This document shows, in pieces, positions 1 to 6,548 of a stretch of 8,786 bases of DNA (position 1 is the stretch's first letter; each line of letters begins with the position of its first letter). The position numbers were made by a program, and so were the translations under genes. A model generated the notes under the pieces. The model did no database searches. It saw only the letters and a list, made by a program, of their open reading frames with translations, and was not told where the DNA came from. Origin of the DNA: Verrucomicrobia bacterium UBA3750 (GTDB lineage Bacteria; Verrucomicrobiota; Kiritimatiellia; RFP12; UBA1067); NCBI GenBank assembly GCA_002371755.1, contig DFGM01000097.1:1-8786 (forward strand), written 5' to 3'.

Positions 1-1114
1 GCGCCTGGGGTCCGTAGATGAAAAAACCGATGAACATGAATGGCGCGAGCTTGAGTACGAGCGGAGCAGACCGTGGCACCAGCCAGAACGCGGCGATGGC
101 AAGCGCGGCGCCAAGCATGCAGATGACGCTCGTGCGGTGCGCCCGGCTGTCGAAGAATTTGTCCGTCGCCCACCCTGCCACCACCATGCCGAGGTTGCCG
201 CCGACAATCTCGAAGACGAAGCAAAGTGTGGTCGCGGCTGCGAGCGACAACCCTTTGGTCTCCATTAACAACACAATCCCCCAGTCCAGCGCGGCAAATC
301 GCACTGTGTACACAAAGAAGTCTGCGATGGCGATTACCCATACGCTAGGGTTGCGGAACACCCATTTCGTTACATAGGCCCGATAGTCTCCGTTGCAGTC
401 ATACTTTTCATTATTCGTCTTGGCGGCGATGTCTTCCTCGCCATTTAGCGAAAATCCTGCATCTTCCGGCGAATCCTTGAATAACGCTAGGACGGCGAAT
501 CCACCGGCAATGGCGATGGCTGCCGGAACGATGAAGCACAGTCGCCAGGAATGGAAAGCTGGGATGAGCAGCCAACCGCAAAGCGCGAAGACAGAGCCTG
601 CGCCTATGGAATGCGACAGGTTCCATAGCGACTGCCTGGTTGAAAGCTCTTCCGGAGCGAACCACTTCGGCAGGGTCTTTACGCAAGGCCCCACGCCCAT
701 GCCCTGAAAATACTGGTTTGCTATCCACACCAGCCCCATCGTCCATACCAACGCGAGCGGCGCAGTCGCTGCCGCGTTGCCGGAGGGCGCGGCGGCGTGG
801 CCCAGCGCCACATAGTCGCTGAATCCGAATAGGATGTTGACGGCGGCGCAAACGAAAAGGCCGGTCGCCATCACTTTGCGGGCGGAGTTGCGATCGGCAA
901 CGATGCCGTTGAGGAAGCGCCCAACGCCATAGACAATGCCTCCGGCAGTGAGGAATGCGCCCAGTTGCACCTTGCTCACGCCGATTTCTCCGAGGAGCGG
1001 CATTGCGATGGAGAGGTTCTTGCGGATCAGATAGTAGAGTGCATAGCCGCCCGTCGTGACGAGCAGAGTCTCCCACTGCCACCAGCGCAGGCTCTTGCCG
1101 TTGGCGCGCTTCAT
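1..1114 (-). CDS. Organophosphate:phosphate antiporter (OPA/MFS, GlpT/UhpT-like), 3' end cut by window edge
   Basis: This inner-membrane transporter most likely imports glycerol-3-phosphate in exchange for phosphate. The start ATG at 1112-1114 lies 4 bases after the dehydrogenase stop, and 371 codons are visible with no stop before base 1; family members are about 430-460 residues, so the last two or so helices are missing. I see 'YYLIRKNLSIAMP' (residues 27-39), which matches the OPA signature around the phosphate-binding Arg45 of E. coli GlpT (here R31). 'YFQGMGVGPC' (135-144), 'WNLSHSIGAG' (164-173, H168 matching GlpT His165), 'VYTVRFAALDW' (268-278, R272 matching GlpT Arg269) and 'FFIYGPQA' (364-371) also match. 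Both substrate-binding arginines are therefore kept. A hydrophilic central loop lies around residues 213-250. The substrate could also be a hexose phosphate, since 'YGPQ' is nearer UhpT; the neighbouring phosphodiesterase and dehydrogenase favour glycerol-3-phosphate. Confidence 0.93.
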   Translation of the reverse strand, partial: MKRANGKSLRWWQWETLLVTTGGYALYYLIRKNLSIAMPLLGEIGVSKVQLGAFLTAGGIVYGVGRFLNGIVADRNSARKVMATGLFVCAAVNILFGFSDYVALGHAAAPSGNAAATAPLALVWTMGLVWIANQYFQGMGVGPCVKTLPKWFAPEELSTRQSLWNLSHSIGAGSVFALCGWLLIPAFHSWRLCFIVPAAIAIAGGFAVLALFKDSPEDAGFSLNGEEDIAAKTNNEKYDCNGDYRAYVTKWVFRNPSVWVIAIADFFVYTVRFAALDWGIVLLMETKGLSLAAATTLCFVFEIVGGNLGMVVAGWATDKFFDSRAHRTSVICMLGAALAIAAFWLVPRSAPLVLKLAPFMFIGFFIYGPQA

Positions 1115-1118
1115 CGCG

Positions 1119-2192
1119 TCACCGCCCTGCAGTTTCGAATGTGAAGTAGTCCCATGGGATGTTCACGCTTTTGCGGCCGGTCAGAATTTCGTCGATGTGC
1201 ATGAGCAGAGGAAATGTTTCGGCGCGGAGCTTCCCGGCCGCGCACAGGCGCTTGATGGCGCGTGCCACGCGTTCTGCGACGACCAACGATTCGAGAGTGA
1301 CGCCCTTTAGCTCGGCCTTCGCCTGGTCGATGTCCAGTCCTCTGCCGAGGAGGATGCCGACCAATCGCGTCCTGCCGCCATAGACCGTGACGTAGAGGTC
1401 GCCTACGCCGACGCAGAAGTTTTCGAGCGTTCCTGCGCCTTGCAGGTCGAGGAGGTGTTTCATTTCCTTCGCGGCCTGTCCGAAGACCGCCGCCTGCGAG
1501 TTGAAATGGAGTTCGGAGTCGAGGCCGAACGCCTTCTGGTTGAGGCCTATGGTGAGCGCTATCCCGAGCGCGTAGCCGTTCTTTAGGGCTACGGCGCTCT
1601 CGATGCCGGTGACGTCGGTCGAAAGTGATATGTGGTAGTAGTCCGTGGCCATGGCGGATTTTAGCATTCTGAGCGTCGCCAGGTCCCTGCCGCAGAACGC
1701 GACTTCCGTCTGGTCGTGGGCGACCAGTTCGTAGCTGGTGCACGGGCCGCCGATCGCGCAAATCGAACGCTCGATGCCTTTCTCCCTGAGGCGCGCCTCC
1801 CAAACGTCCGGGTATGTGAGAAGTCGTCCGTCCGGCGTATCCATCAGGCCTTTGGTGACGGACAGCACTGGAAGGGCTGGTGGCAGACGCGGCAGGATTT
1901 CCTCTCCGAACCAGTCCACGCCGAAACTTGAGACGCCGCCGATGACGAAATCGACGCCTTCGATGGCTTTGTCCAATTCCTCGATCTGGTAGAACTCGCA
2001 ACCGTCCGGGAAGGGCGGGATGCCGTTGGGGAAGTGCTTTGCGAACTTCGGGTGGCGGTTGGATTTGCGGCACTCGTCGATGATTTCGCGGTCGAGCGGG
2101 GTGCCTACGAGCCGCACTGTATTGCCGTTCTCTCTGGCGGGGAAGGCGAGTGCGCTTCCCATCATGCCGGAGCCTATGATTGCTATCGTCAT
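1119..2192 (-). CDS. gpsA: NAD(P)-dependent glycerol-3-phosphate dehydrogenase, divergent GpsA-like
   Basis: This cytoplasmic enzyme interconverts glycerol-3-phosphate and dihydroxyacetone phosphate. The 357 residues show a Rossmann loop GSGMMG (7-12), 'VTKGL' with K114, 'GGPCTSYELV' (148-157) in place of the usual GPxxAxE, 'DVTGIESAVALKN' with the likely catalytic K204, and 'VGVGDLYVTVYGGRTRLVG' (261-279) in place of the usual GD...SRNRRFG. The conserved Asn of the substrate-binding RN pair is Thr275 here, so this is an unusual subfamily member. It is slightly longer than the usual 330-340 residues. The ATG at 2190-2192 follows AAGGAAAG, and the gene begins 15 bases after the phosphodiesterase stop. 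Placed between a phosphodiesterase and an OPA transporter, it probably works in the oxidative, catabolic direction rather than in phospholipid synthesis. That direction is inferred from context only, and the gene symbol marks the family rather than orthology. Confidence 0.9.
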   Translation of the reverse strand: MTIAIIGSGMMGSALAFPARENGNTVRLVGTPLDREIIDECRKSNRHPKFAKHFPNGIPPFPDGCEFYQIEELDKAIEGVDFVIGGVSSFGVDWFGEEILPRLPPALPVLSVTKGLMDTPDGRLLTYPDVWEARLREKGIERSICAIGGPCTSYELVAHDQTEVAFCGRDLATLRMLKSAMATDYYHISLSTDVTGIESAVALKNGYALGIALTIGLNQKAFGLDSELHFNSQAAVFGQAAKEMKHLLDLQGAGTLENFCVGVGDLYVTVYGGRTRLVGILLGRGLDIDQAKAELKGVTLESLVVAERVARAIKRLCAAGKLRAETFPLLMHIDEILTGRKSVNIPWDYFTFETAGR

Positions 2193-2207
2193 TGTCTTTC
2201 CTTTTTT

Positions 2208-3155
2208 CTATCGTGTCTTGATTGTCTCTATTGCCTCGTAAAGGGCCTCTGGGTAGTCGGTGCCGAACGAATCGAACCCGAGCTCCCACAGTCGCAGATA
2301 CACGGCGGGGTTGGCCGCCTCCTCCTGCCAGACGCACATGGAGGCCTCGACGCCTGCCGCATGGAGTCTCTCGATGCAGCGGCGCATCGTTTCCGTGCCT
2401 GGGCAGAATGTCATGGCGCCATCGGCGCCGAAGCGCACCTGGCAGTGCAGCTGCACGTTGTCTATATCGGCGAAGCCGTTTGCGGCGGCCTTCTCGAACA
2501 GCGCCATCATGTGCGCTTCGCACTTTTCCGTTTCGCCGGGTTTGTCGAAATCGATGCGTTTCCAGTTTCCGAGGTTCATCCATAGCAGAGTGCGTCCCTG
2601 CGGGAGGGCGGCCTTGTAACGCTTCGCGAGGTCGTATTCCCGCGTTATGAACCAGCACTGGCGCTCGATGTGGTGTGCACTGACCATTTCCGCGATCTTT
2701 TCCGGCGGCACGTCCTTCCAGTCTATGTGCACCGTCCTAGAGGGGTTTTCCTCCATCGCCGTGAAGATGGTTTCCCAGAGAGGCGGTCGGCACGAGGCGT
2801 ATTGTGCGCCGCGATAGCTGCCAACGTCCTGTTCCCGCAGTTCTTCCCATGTCCATTCGCTTATCTTGCGCCCTTTGAGGGAGTTGTCGTGGAACGCTAC
2901 TATTTTGCCGTCTTTAGTGTAGCGGATGTCGCTTTCCGGCGTGTAGCCTTTCGCCCAAGTGTAGAGGAGCGCCTCCAGCGTGTTGTCGGGCCGTCCTTTG
3001 CCGTCTCCGCGATGAATCAACGAGTGTTTCAGTGTTTCCAACTCCGCCGCGCTGGCCCCGCGCTCCGCGAACGCCGGACACGCCGCCGCGCAGACGAGAG
3101 TCGCAGCCGCAGCGACCGCTTTCGCCGAGTTTCCGAATCGCCCAATTCCTGTCAT
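2208..3155 (-). CDS. Secreted glycerophosphodiester phosphodiesterase (GDPD family)
   Basis: It is predicted to cleave glycerophosphodiesters to glycerol-3-phosphate and an alcohol outside the cytoplasm. A Sec-type signal peptide spans residues 1-30 (a hydrophobic Ala-rich stretch ending in 'CPAFA'). The TIM-barrel signature follows: 'IHRG' with H48 and R49, 'PDNT' (56-59, usually PENT), 'PESDIRYTKDG' with metal ligands E74 and D76, 'FHDNSLKG' with catalytic H89, 'VHIDWK' with D145 and K147 (usually E-x-K), and 'FGTDYPEAL' near the C-terminus. The length of 315 residues is normal for a secreted member. The start ATG at 3153-3155 has GGAAAGGA 7 bases upstream. A likely promoter sits about 50 bases upstream, inside the end of the preceding gene. 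The next two genes are a glycerol-3-phosphate dehydrogenase and a sugar-phosphate-type antiporter, which fits release, uptake and oxidation of glycerol-3-phosphate. Confidence 0.93.
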   Translation of the reverse strand: MTGIGRFGNSAKAVAAAATLVCAAACPAFAERGASAAELETLKHSLIHRGDGKGRPDNTLEALLYTWAKGYTPESDIRYTKDGKIVAFHDNSLKGRKISEWTWEELREQDVGSYRGAQYASCRPPLWETIFTAMEENPSRTVHIDWKDVPPEKIAEMVSAHHIERQCWFITREYDLAKRYKAALPQGRTLLWMNLGNWKRIDFDKPGETEKCEAHMMALFEKAAANGFADIDNVQLHCQVRFGADGAMTFCPGTETMRRCIERLHAAGVEASMCVWQEEAANPAVYLRLWELGFDSFGTDYPEALYEAIETIKTR

Positions 3156-3184
3156 CTCAACATCCTTTCCGTATGGTCGCGATG

Positions 3185-4585
3185 CTACGCGTCAAACTGC
3201 TTATATGATACCATTTCGGGACTGCGCTCCGCAATAACAAATGCTTGCGTATTCGTCTTCGCGTTATTGCGTAATTGGCTCACGGCTTGCGATGCGTTCG
3301 CTGCAGGACACGCCAGGCGAGAGCGAAACGTCATCGGGGCGTCGCCTTTGACGCGCATCTCGCCATCCGACGCATCCAGCAGCGCGACCTTGTATGTGCA
3401 GCCGCCAGGCGGCACGTCGATGACCACGTGCGTTGGCGAATCGACGGCCGCCGGAACGTCGGCCAGATAGGGTTCTCCTGCGTCGCGTTCGCGGCGTCCA
3501 GGCGGCAGCATTCCCGGCAGCAGTATGCGTTCGCCATCGTATGCCGTGCGGTTCGACAGGCGATTCATGGTGGCTTTGTCGCAATGCATCTTCCACCAGA
3601 CCGGCGCCAGCCAGACGCGCGGACGAAGCGCGGCTACCAATTCCAGCGGGCACGACCAGCCGGCGTGGTGGTTGGCCTTTGCCACGTCCGCCGGCGGAGA
3701 GGCCATCGCGAGGATGCGCTCGATGTCCGTCGGCTCGCCCCGCCAACAGCCCTTGCGACCGTCGGATGCGGTGAAATCGCCCGCCGTGAAGAAGCGAAAC
3801 GCGCCATAGCTGAAAACGCAGCCGAGCGACATGGCGTTCTCGTTGTAGTCGCATGTGGCGTGGCGGGAGTGTTCCTGCCCATACACGTCGAAGACGGAGC
3901 CGTCCGGCATTGCGATTTTGCCAGATCCGCAGAGATTGAAGACTGAGAAGCCCTGCCAGCGGTCTGGGTCGCGCAGCATCCGCAGCTGGTCTTCTGCGCC
4001 GACGCGAAATTTCTCAACTTCCAGTCCGTCGCGCTCCGCGAGGCGTCTGTAGAGCGCGCTCATGCGGTGGAGCGAGCCGCCCATCCATCCTTTGCCGGCC
4101 GGATACGGCAACGGATCGGCGTAGTCTGGCCAGCCTCGGTCGATGGCTTTGCGGAAGCGCAGAGTGTCGGCGGCGAGCGCAAAGCCGTCGGAGTGGTCGC
4201 CGTGGAAGTGCGAAAGCATCATCCAATCGACATCTCGTCCGTTCGGGTTGACGCGCTCGACGTAACGAGCCACTTGCTCGCCGCTGTCGCCTTTGCGGCG
4301 CAGCCCTTTCGGCGGAACGCAGATTTCGCCAGAGCCGAATCGTTTTGCCTGGAAGCTGGCCGGATCGGCGTCTCCGCAGTCTAGGAGAAGGGTGGTGGAG
4401 TCTGGGAAGACGAGGAAGAGCGACTCGCACGTGCCTGTGTAGATCATGTGGATCTGGAAATGGCCGGGCCGCCACGATCGACGCGTCGCCACCGGTTCCT
4501 CCATATCTGTTGCGGCGGCGCCATGGAGGCGCGGCATCGCCGCCGTGGCCACCATCCCTGCGCAGAACTCTCGGCGAGTCAGCAT
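3185..4585 (-). CDS. Exported metallo-beta-lactamase-fold hydrolase with Tat-like signal
   Basis: This 466-residue protein starts with 'LTRREFCAGMVATAAMP', a twin-arginine (T-R-R-x-F) leader, so it is probably folded with its metal in the cytoplasm and exported by Tat. The metallo-beta-lactamase fold is clear: 'LLLDCGDAD' (66-74), the metal site 'LSHFHGDHSDGF' (H126, H128, D130, H131), 'NENAMSLGCVFSYGAFRFFTAGDF' area (248-271, D270), and 'KANHHAG' (303-309, H306 and H307). The 'N-x-x-S-L ... F-TGD' pattern is closest to the ComEC/Rec2-type branch; I see no ComEC membrane helices. The substrate is unknown; a phosphodiester is suggested by the neighbours. The last 45 or so residues (from about 422) are Asn/Gln/Ser-rich and look unlike the rest of the domain. 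The ATG at 4583-4585 has a strong AAAGGAGG nine bases upstream, and the gene lies 24 bases after the barrel-protein stop. Confidence 0.88.
   Translation of the reverse strand: MLTRREFCAGMVATAAMPRLHGAAATDMEEPVATRRSWRPGHFQIHMIYTGTCESLFLVFPDSTTLLLDCGDADPASFQAKRFGSGEICVPPKGLRRKGDSGEQVARYVERVNPNGRDVDWMMLSHFHGDHSDGFALAADTLRFRKAIDRGWPDYADPLPYPAGKGWMGGSLHRMSALYRRLAERDGLEVEKFRVGAEDQLRMLRDPDRWQGFSVFNLCGSGKIAMPDGSVFDVYGQEHSRHATCDYNENAMSLGCVFSYGAFRFFTAGDFTASDGRKGCWRGEPTDIERILAMASPPADVAKANHHAGWSCPLELVAALRPRVWLAPVWWKMHCDKATMNRLSNRTAYDGERILLPGMLPPGRRERDAGEPYLADVPAAVDSPTHVVIDVPPGGCTYKVALLDASDGEMRVKGDAPMTFRSRLACPAANASQAVSQLRNNAKTNTQAFVIAERSPEMVSYKQFDA
3205..3234 (-). promoter_or_regulatory. Probable internal promoter for the phosphodiesterase-dehydrogenase-antiporter genes
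   Basis: The minus strand carries TTGCGG (3229-3234), an 18-base spacer, then TATCAT (3205-3210). It lies within the last codons of the metallo-hydrolase gene and would start RNA near 3198, giving a leader of about 43 bases before the ATG at 3155. The -10 region shares the 12-bp core ATGGTATCATAT with the promoter at 5490-5518. The -35 match is modest, so the call rests mainly on the shared core and the position. Confidence 0.5.
3230..3271 (-). repeat. Inverted repeat overlapping the internal -35 region
   Basis: The plus strand reads CGCAATAAC at 3230-3238 and its exact reverse complement GTTATTGCG at 3263-3271, with 24 bases between them. The lower arm overlaps the candidate -35 hexamer at 3229-3234. 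It lies inside the coding sequence for the unusual C-terminal tail of the metallo-hydrolase. It could be an operator or an RNA hairpin; a 9-bp match at this distance could also arise by chance. Confidence 0.4.
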
Positions 4586-4594
4586 TTGCCAGTG

Positions 4595-4602
4595 CCTCCT
4601 TT
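4595..4602 (-). promoter_or_regulatory. Strong Shine-Dalgarno site of the metallo-hydrolase gene
   Basis: The minus strand reads AAAGGAGG here, nine bases before the ATG at 4585. It is the closest match to the anti-SD core in the window and fixes that start. Confidence 0.8.
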
Positions 4603-4609
4603 CAGACTT

Positions 4610-5446
4610 TCAGAAATCGCATTCGATGCCGACGCCAAGCACCGGGTAGTCGCATTTGGCGTAGTATGCGTCCTTGCGTTTGACGGCGCGGCGAGATTGC
4701 GAATTGATGATGTCGTACTGTCTGAAGCGCGCGAAGAGGCGCCATCCTTCCGCGAAGCGCCAGGTCGCCTTGATGCCGGTCGTCATCGTGGCGAAGGCGC
4801 CGCCTAGGAAACGGTCTTGCGGGATGCCGCCGTAGCGCGACTGGAAGCGGCGGTTGTCCATCCACACCGTCTCTACGAACGGCATCACGGTCCAGTCCTC
4901 TGCCGGAGAGAAGGGCTTCTGGAGGCCGAAGCGGATGCGCGAGCGAGGCGTGGGCGCGACCATCCACAGCCCGTTGGCGTATGGCGTGACGAAGTCGTTT
5001 TCGAGGCTTTGGACGAAGTGCCATCCCCAGTCGCAGTTGTGCCCCTCCTTGTAGCCGATCTGCGGATTCCAGAGCGGGCCGAACTTGGTGCGCAGTTCCG
5101 CGCAGTCCGCCAGGCGCCAGTTGTAGCCGTAGTAGATGGCCGTCTCAAACTGGTTGAACGCCTCGCGGTGAACCTCGTGCTGACCGTTGTGCAGCGAACT
5201 TATCGTCCAGAAGTAGCCGGATATGGAGCCAAGGTCGTGGAAGTCGAAGAGCCACGTCGCCATCTGCACCGATACCGGGCGCGTATCGCCCAACGTGCCG
5301 CCCGATGACAGGTAGCCGCTGGAGACTTCGCCGTGCAGCATCCCCCTGAATTCCGGCGCTTCCGCAGCCCAGGCGCGAGCCGCCATACAGACCGCCGCGC
5401 CAGCCGCCAGCTTCGCCGCAAGGCCGCAGACTCGTCGCTTCCGCAT
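4610..5446 (-). CDS. Putative outer-membrane beta-barrel protein
   Basis: I do not recognise the family. The 278-residue product opens with 'MRKRRVCGLAAKLAAGAAV', a positively charged start and a hydrophobic stretch ending in 'ARAWA', a typical Sec signal peptide. The rest has alternating polar and aromatic residues, for example 'AIYYGYNWRL', 'RIRFGLQKPF', 'GIKATWRFAEGWRLFARFRQYDI' region, and ends in 'VGIECDF' with a terminal Phe, the usual signal for outer-membrane barrel assembly. It could be a small porin-like channel of about 10-12 strands. An upstream in-frame ATG at 5479 would add 11 residues, but a good promoter at 5490-5518 would then leave only about 4 bases of leader; the ATG at 5446 gives a normal leader and a better signal peptide. 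It is first in the five-gene run and may admit the substrate of the downstream hydrolases (inference). Confidence 0.75.
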   Translation of the reverse strand: MRKRRVCGLAAKLAAGAAVCMAARAWAAEAPEFRGMLHGEVSSGYLSSGGTLGDTRPVSVQMATWLFDFHDLGSISGYFWTISSLHNGQHEVHREAFNQFETAIYYGYNWRLADCAELRTKFGPLWNPQIGYKEGHNCDWGWHFVQSLENDFVTPYANGLWMVAPTPRSRIRFGLQKPFSPAEDWTVMPFVETVWMDNRRFQSRYGGIPQDRFLGGAFATMTTGIKATWRFAEGWRLFARFRQYDIINSQSRRAVKRKDAYYAKCDYPVLGVGIECDF

Positions 5447-5489
5447 TCCCGTCCGATCATCCGTCGCCACTGTTCCCATGTCGCCGCAT

Positions 5490-5518
5490 ATGATACCATA
5501 TATTGCGCGCCCTGTCCA
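5490..5518 (-). promoter_or_regulatory. Promoter of the barrel-protein gene and downstream operon
   Basis: The minus strand shows TGGACA (5513-5518, five of six to TTGACA), a 17-base spacer and TATCAT (5490-5495, five of six to TATAAT). RNA would begin near 5483. The ATG at 5446 then has a leader of about 37 bases. The -10 is embedded in a near-palindrome, TATGGTATCATA, and the stretch is AT-rich within otherwise GC-rich DNA. The stem-loop that ends the upstream unit stops only 4 bases from the -35. Confidence 0.7.
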
Positions 5519-5522
5519 TCAC

Positions 5523-5568
5523 GAACCGCCCGCCCACGTGCGGTCATGGCCGGCTGGGCGGGCGGTTC
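5523..5568 (-). terminator. GC-rich stem-loop after the phosphodiesterase gene, terminator-like
   Basis: A perfect 14-bp inverted repeat is present: GAACCGCCCGCCCA at 5523-5536 and TGGGCGGGCGGTTC at 5555-5568, with an 18-base loop. On the minus strand it begins 13 bases after the stop codon at 5581, the right place to end the upstream transcript. It is not followed by a T-run on either strand, so it is not a textbook intrinsic terminator; it may rely on another factor or protect the 3' end of the mRNA. Confidence 0.6.
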
Positions 5569-5580
5569 TCGGAAGTGCAC

Positions 5581-6495
5581 TCACTCCAAGGCCGGCATTG
5601 CGGCGGAGCGGCCGCGCCAGCATTCCGGCGCATCGAGGCCGAGGAGTGCGGCGATAGTGGGCGAAACGTCTTCCAGCATCGCCGGTTCGCGCAGTCGCAG
5701 ACCTTTCGCTGCGGGGCCGCTGACGATGAACGGAATCTCAAACACGCGGACGTCTTCCACGCCGCCGTGGCGTCTTTCCAGCCCGCCATGGTCGGCGACG
5801 AATATTACAGCCGTGTCCTGCCACATTTCCGACGCCTTCAGCGCGTTCATGAATTTGCCGATGCCTGCGTCCACGCGCAGACAGGCGTTGGTGAAGTCGG
5901 GGCTTCCCCAGCCGTGCGAGTGCCCGGCCTCGTCAACCTGCCCCTGATAGAGTAGCATCAGCACGGGCTTTTTATCGAGCGCGGCCACGCCGTCCTCGAA
6001 CACCGCCGCGTCGCGCTCGGGATATTCCTCCTTCTTGCCGCCGTGCCAGCTTACGATGCTCGCTGCATTCGTGGCGTGGGAGTTGCCTATGCCGTCCCAC
6101 GTGAAGAATGTGGCTGTGAAGGCCTCGGGGCGCTGGCGCCGCAGTTCGCTGAAGATGCACGGCATGCGGCCATCGGCGTCCAGCGCGGACGGCGGCGGCT
6201 CTATGTCGCTCTTCGCGCTGTTCCACTTCGCGAAGCCGTGGACTTCCGGCGGCTGTCCGCCGAAGACGCTGCGCCAGTTGATGGCTGACGCCGTCGGCCT
6301 GTGGCAGCGGCCTACCGCGTAAAGTCCTTCGTCGCGCAGCGCTTTCAGGTTAGGCATCGCGTCCCATGGTATCCACCGCGCCCCGCAGCCGTCCACGCCG
6401 ATCAGCACCACGTGTTTTGCCGCAGGCTCGCAGAAGCCCGCCCCGGCCGCGCCAATGCACAGCGCCGCAATCGCCGCTGTCATCATTCTGTTCAT
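5581..6495 (-). CDS. Secreted alkaline-phosphatase-superfamily phosphodiesterase (nucleotide pyrophosphatase-like)
   Basis: The 304-residue product has a short signal peptide (residues 1 to about 22, 'MTAAIAALCIGAAGAGF'). It then shows the metal-dependent superfamily core: 'VLIGVDGCG' with D35; 'RPTASAINWRSVFGGQPPEVHGF' area (66-88), where S70 aligns with the nucleophile of the PTKTFPN motif of nucleotide pyrophosphatases and N73 is kept; 'GQVDEAGHSHG' with D188 and H192; 'VADHGG' with D235 and H236; and H243 in 'RRHGG'. It probably hydrolyses a phosphodiester or phosphomonoester outside the cytoplasm; a sulfatase or phosphonate role is less likely. The ATG at 6493-6495 follows AAAAGGAGAG and a signal peptide starts exactly there. 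A longer in-frame reading from 6657 would overlap the upstream gene and add 54 charged residues, so it was not used. It lies 53 bases after the LamG-module gene with no visible terminator between. Confidence 0.88.
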   Translation of the reverse strand: MNRMMTAAIAALCIGAAGAGFCEPAAKHVVLIGVDGCGARWIPWDAMPNLKALRDEGLYAVGRCHRPTASAINWRSVFGGQPPEVHGFAKWNSAKSDIEPPPSALDADGRMPCIFSELRRQRPEAFTATFFTWDGIGNSHATNAASIVSWHGGKKEEYPERDAAVFEDGVAALDKKPVLMLLYQGQVDEAGHSHGWGSPDFTNACLRVDAGIGKFMNALKASEMWQDTAVIFVADHGGLERRHGGVEDVRVFEIPFIVSGPAAKGLRLREPAMLEDVSPTIAALLGLDAPECWRGRSAAMPALE

Positions 6496-6548
6496 GGTCT
6501 CTTTCTCTCCTTTTCGTTCTAGCCGCTTGCTGTCGCCGCTCAATCTTT

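Noticed and set aside
1111..2658. A 515-codon minus-strand reading frame
   Set aside because: It overlaps the dehydrogenase and phosphodiesterase in another frame, is Arg-rich and has no recognisable motifs, which is typical of a shadow frame in GC-rich DNA.
2670..3470. A 266-codon plus-strand reading frame
   Set aside because: It lies antisense to the well-supported phosphodiesterase and metallo-hydrolase genes, and its protein shows no domain or signal sequence.
5447..5479. A start at 5479 for the barrel protein
   Set aside because: The promoter at 5490-5518 would leave almost no leader, and the signal peptide begins naturally at the ATG at 5446.
6496..6548. A terminator between the LamG gene and the phosphodiesterase
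   Set aside because: Only short direct repeats (AGCGGC and GCGGCT) are present; no inverted repeat or T-run is seen.
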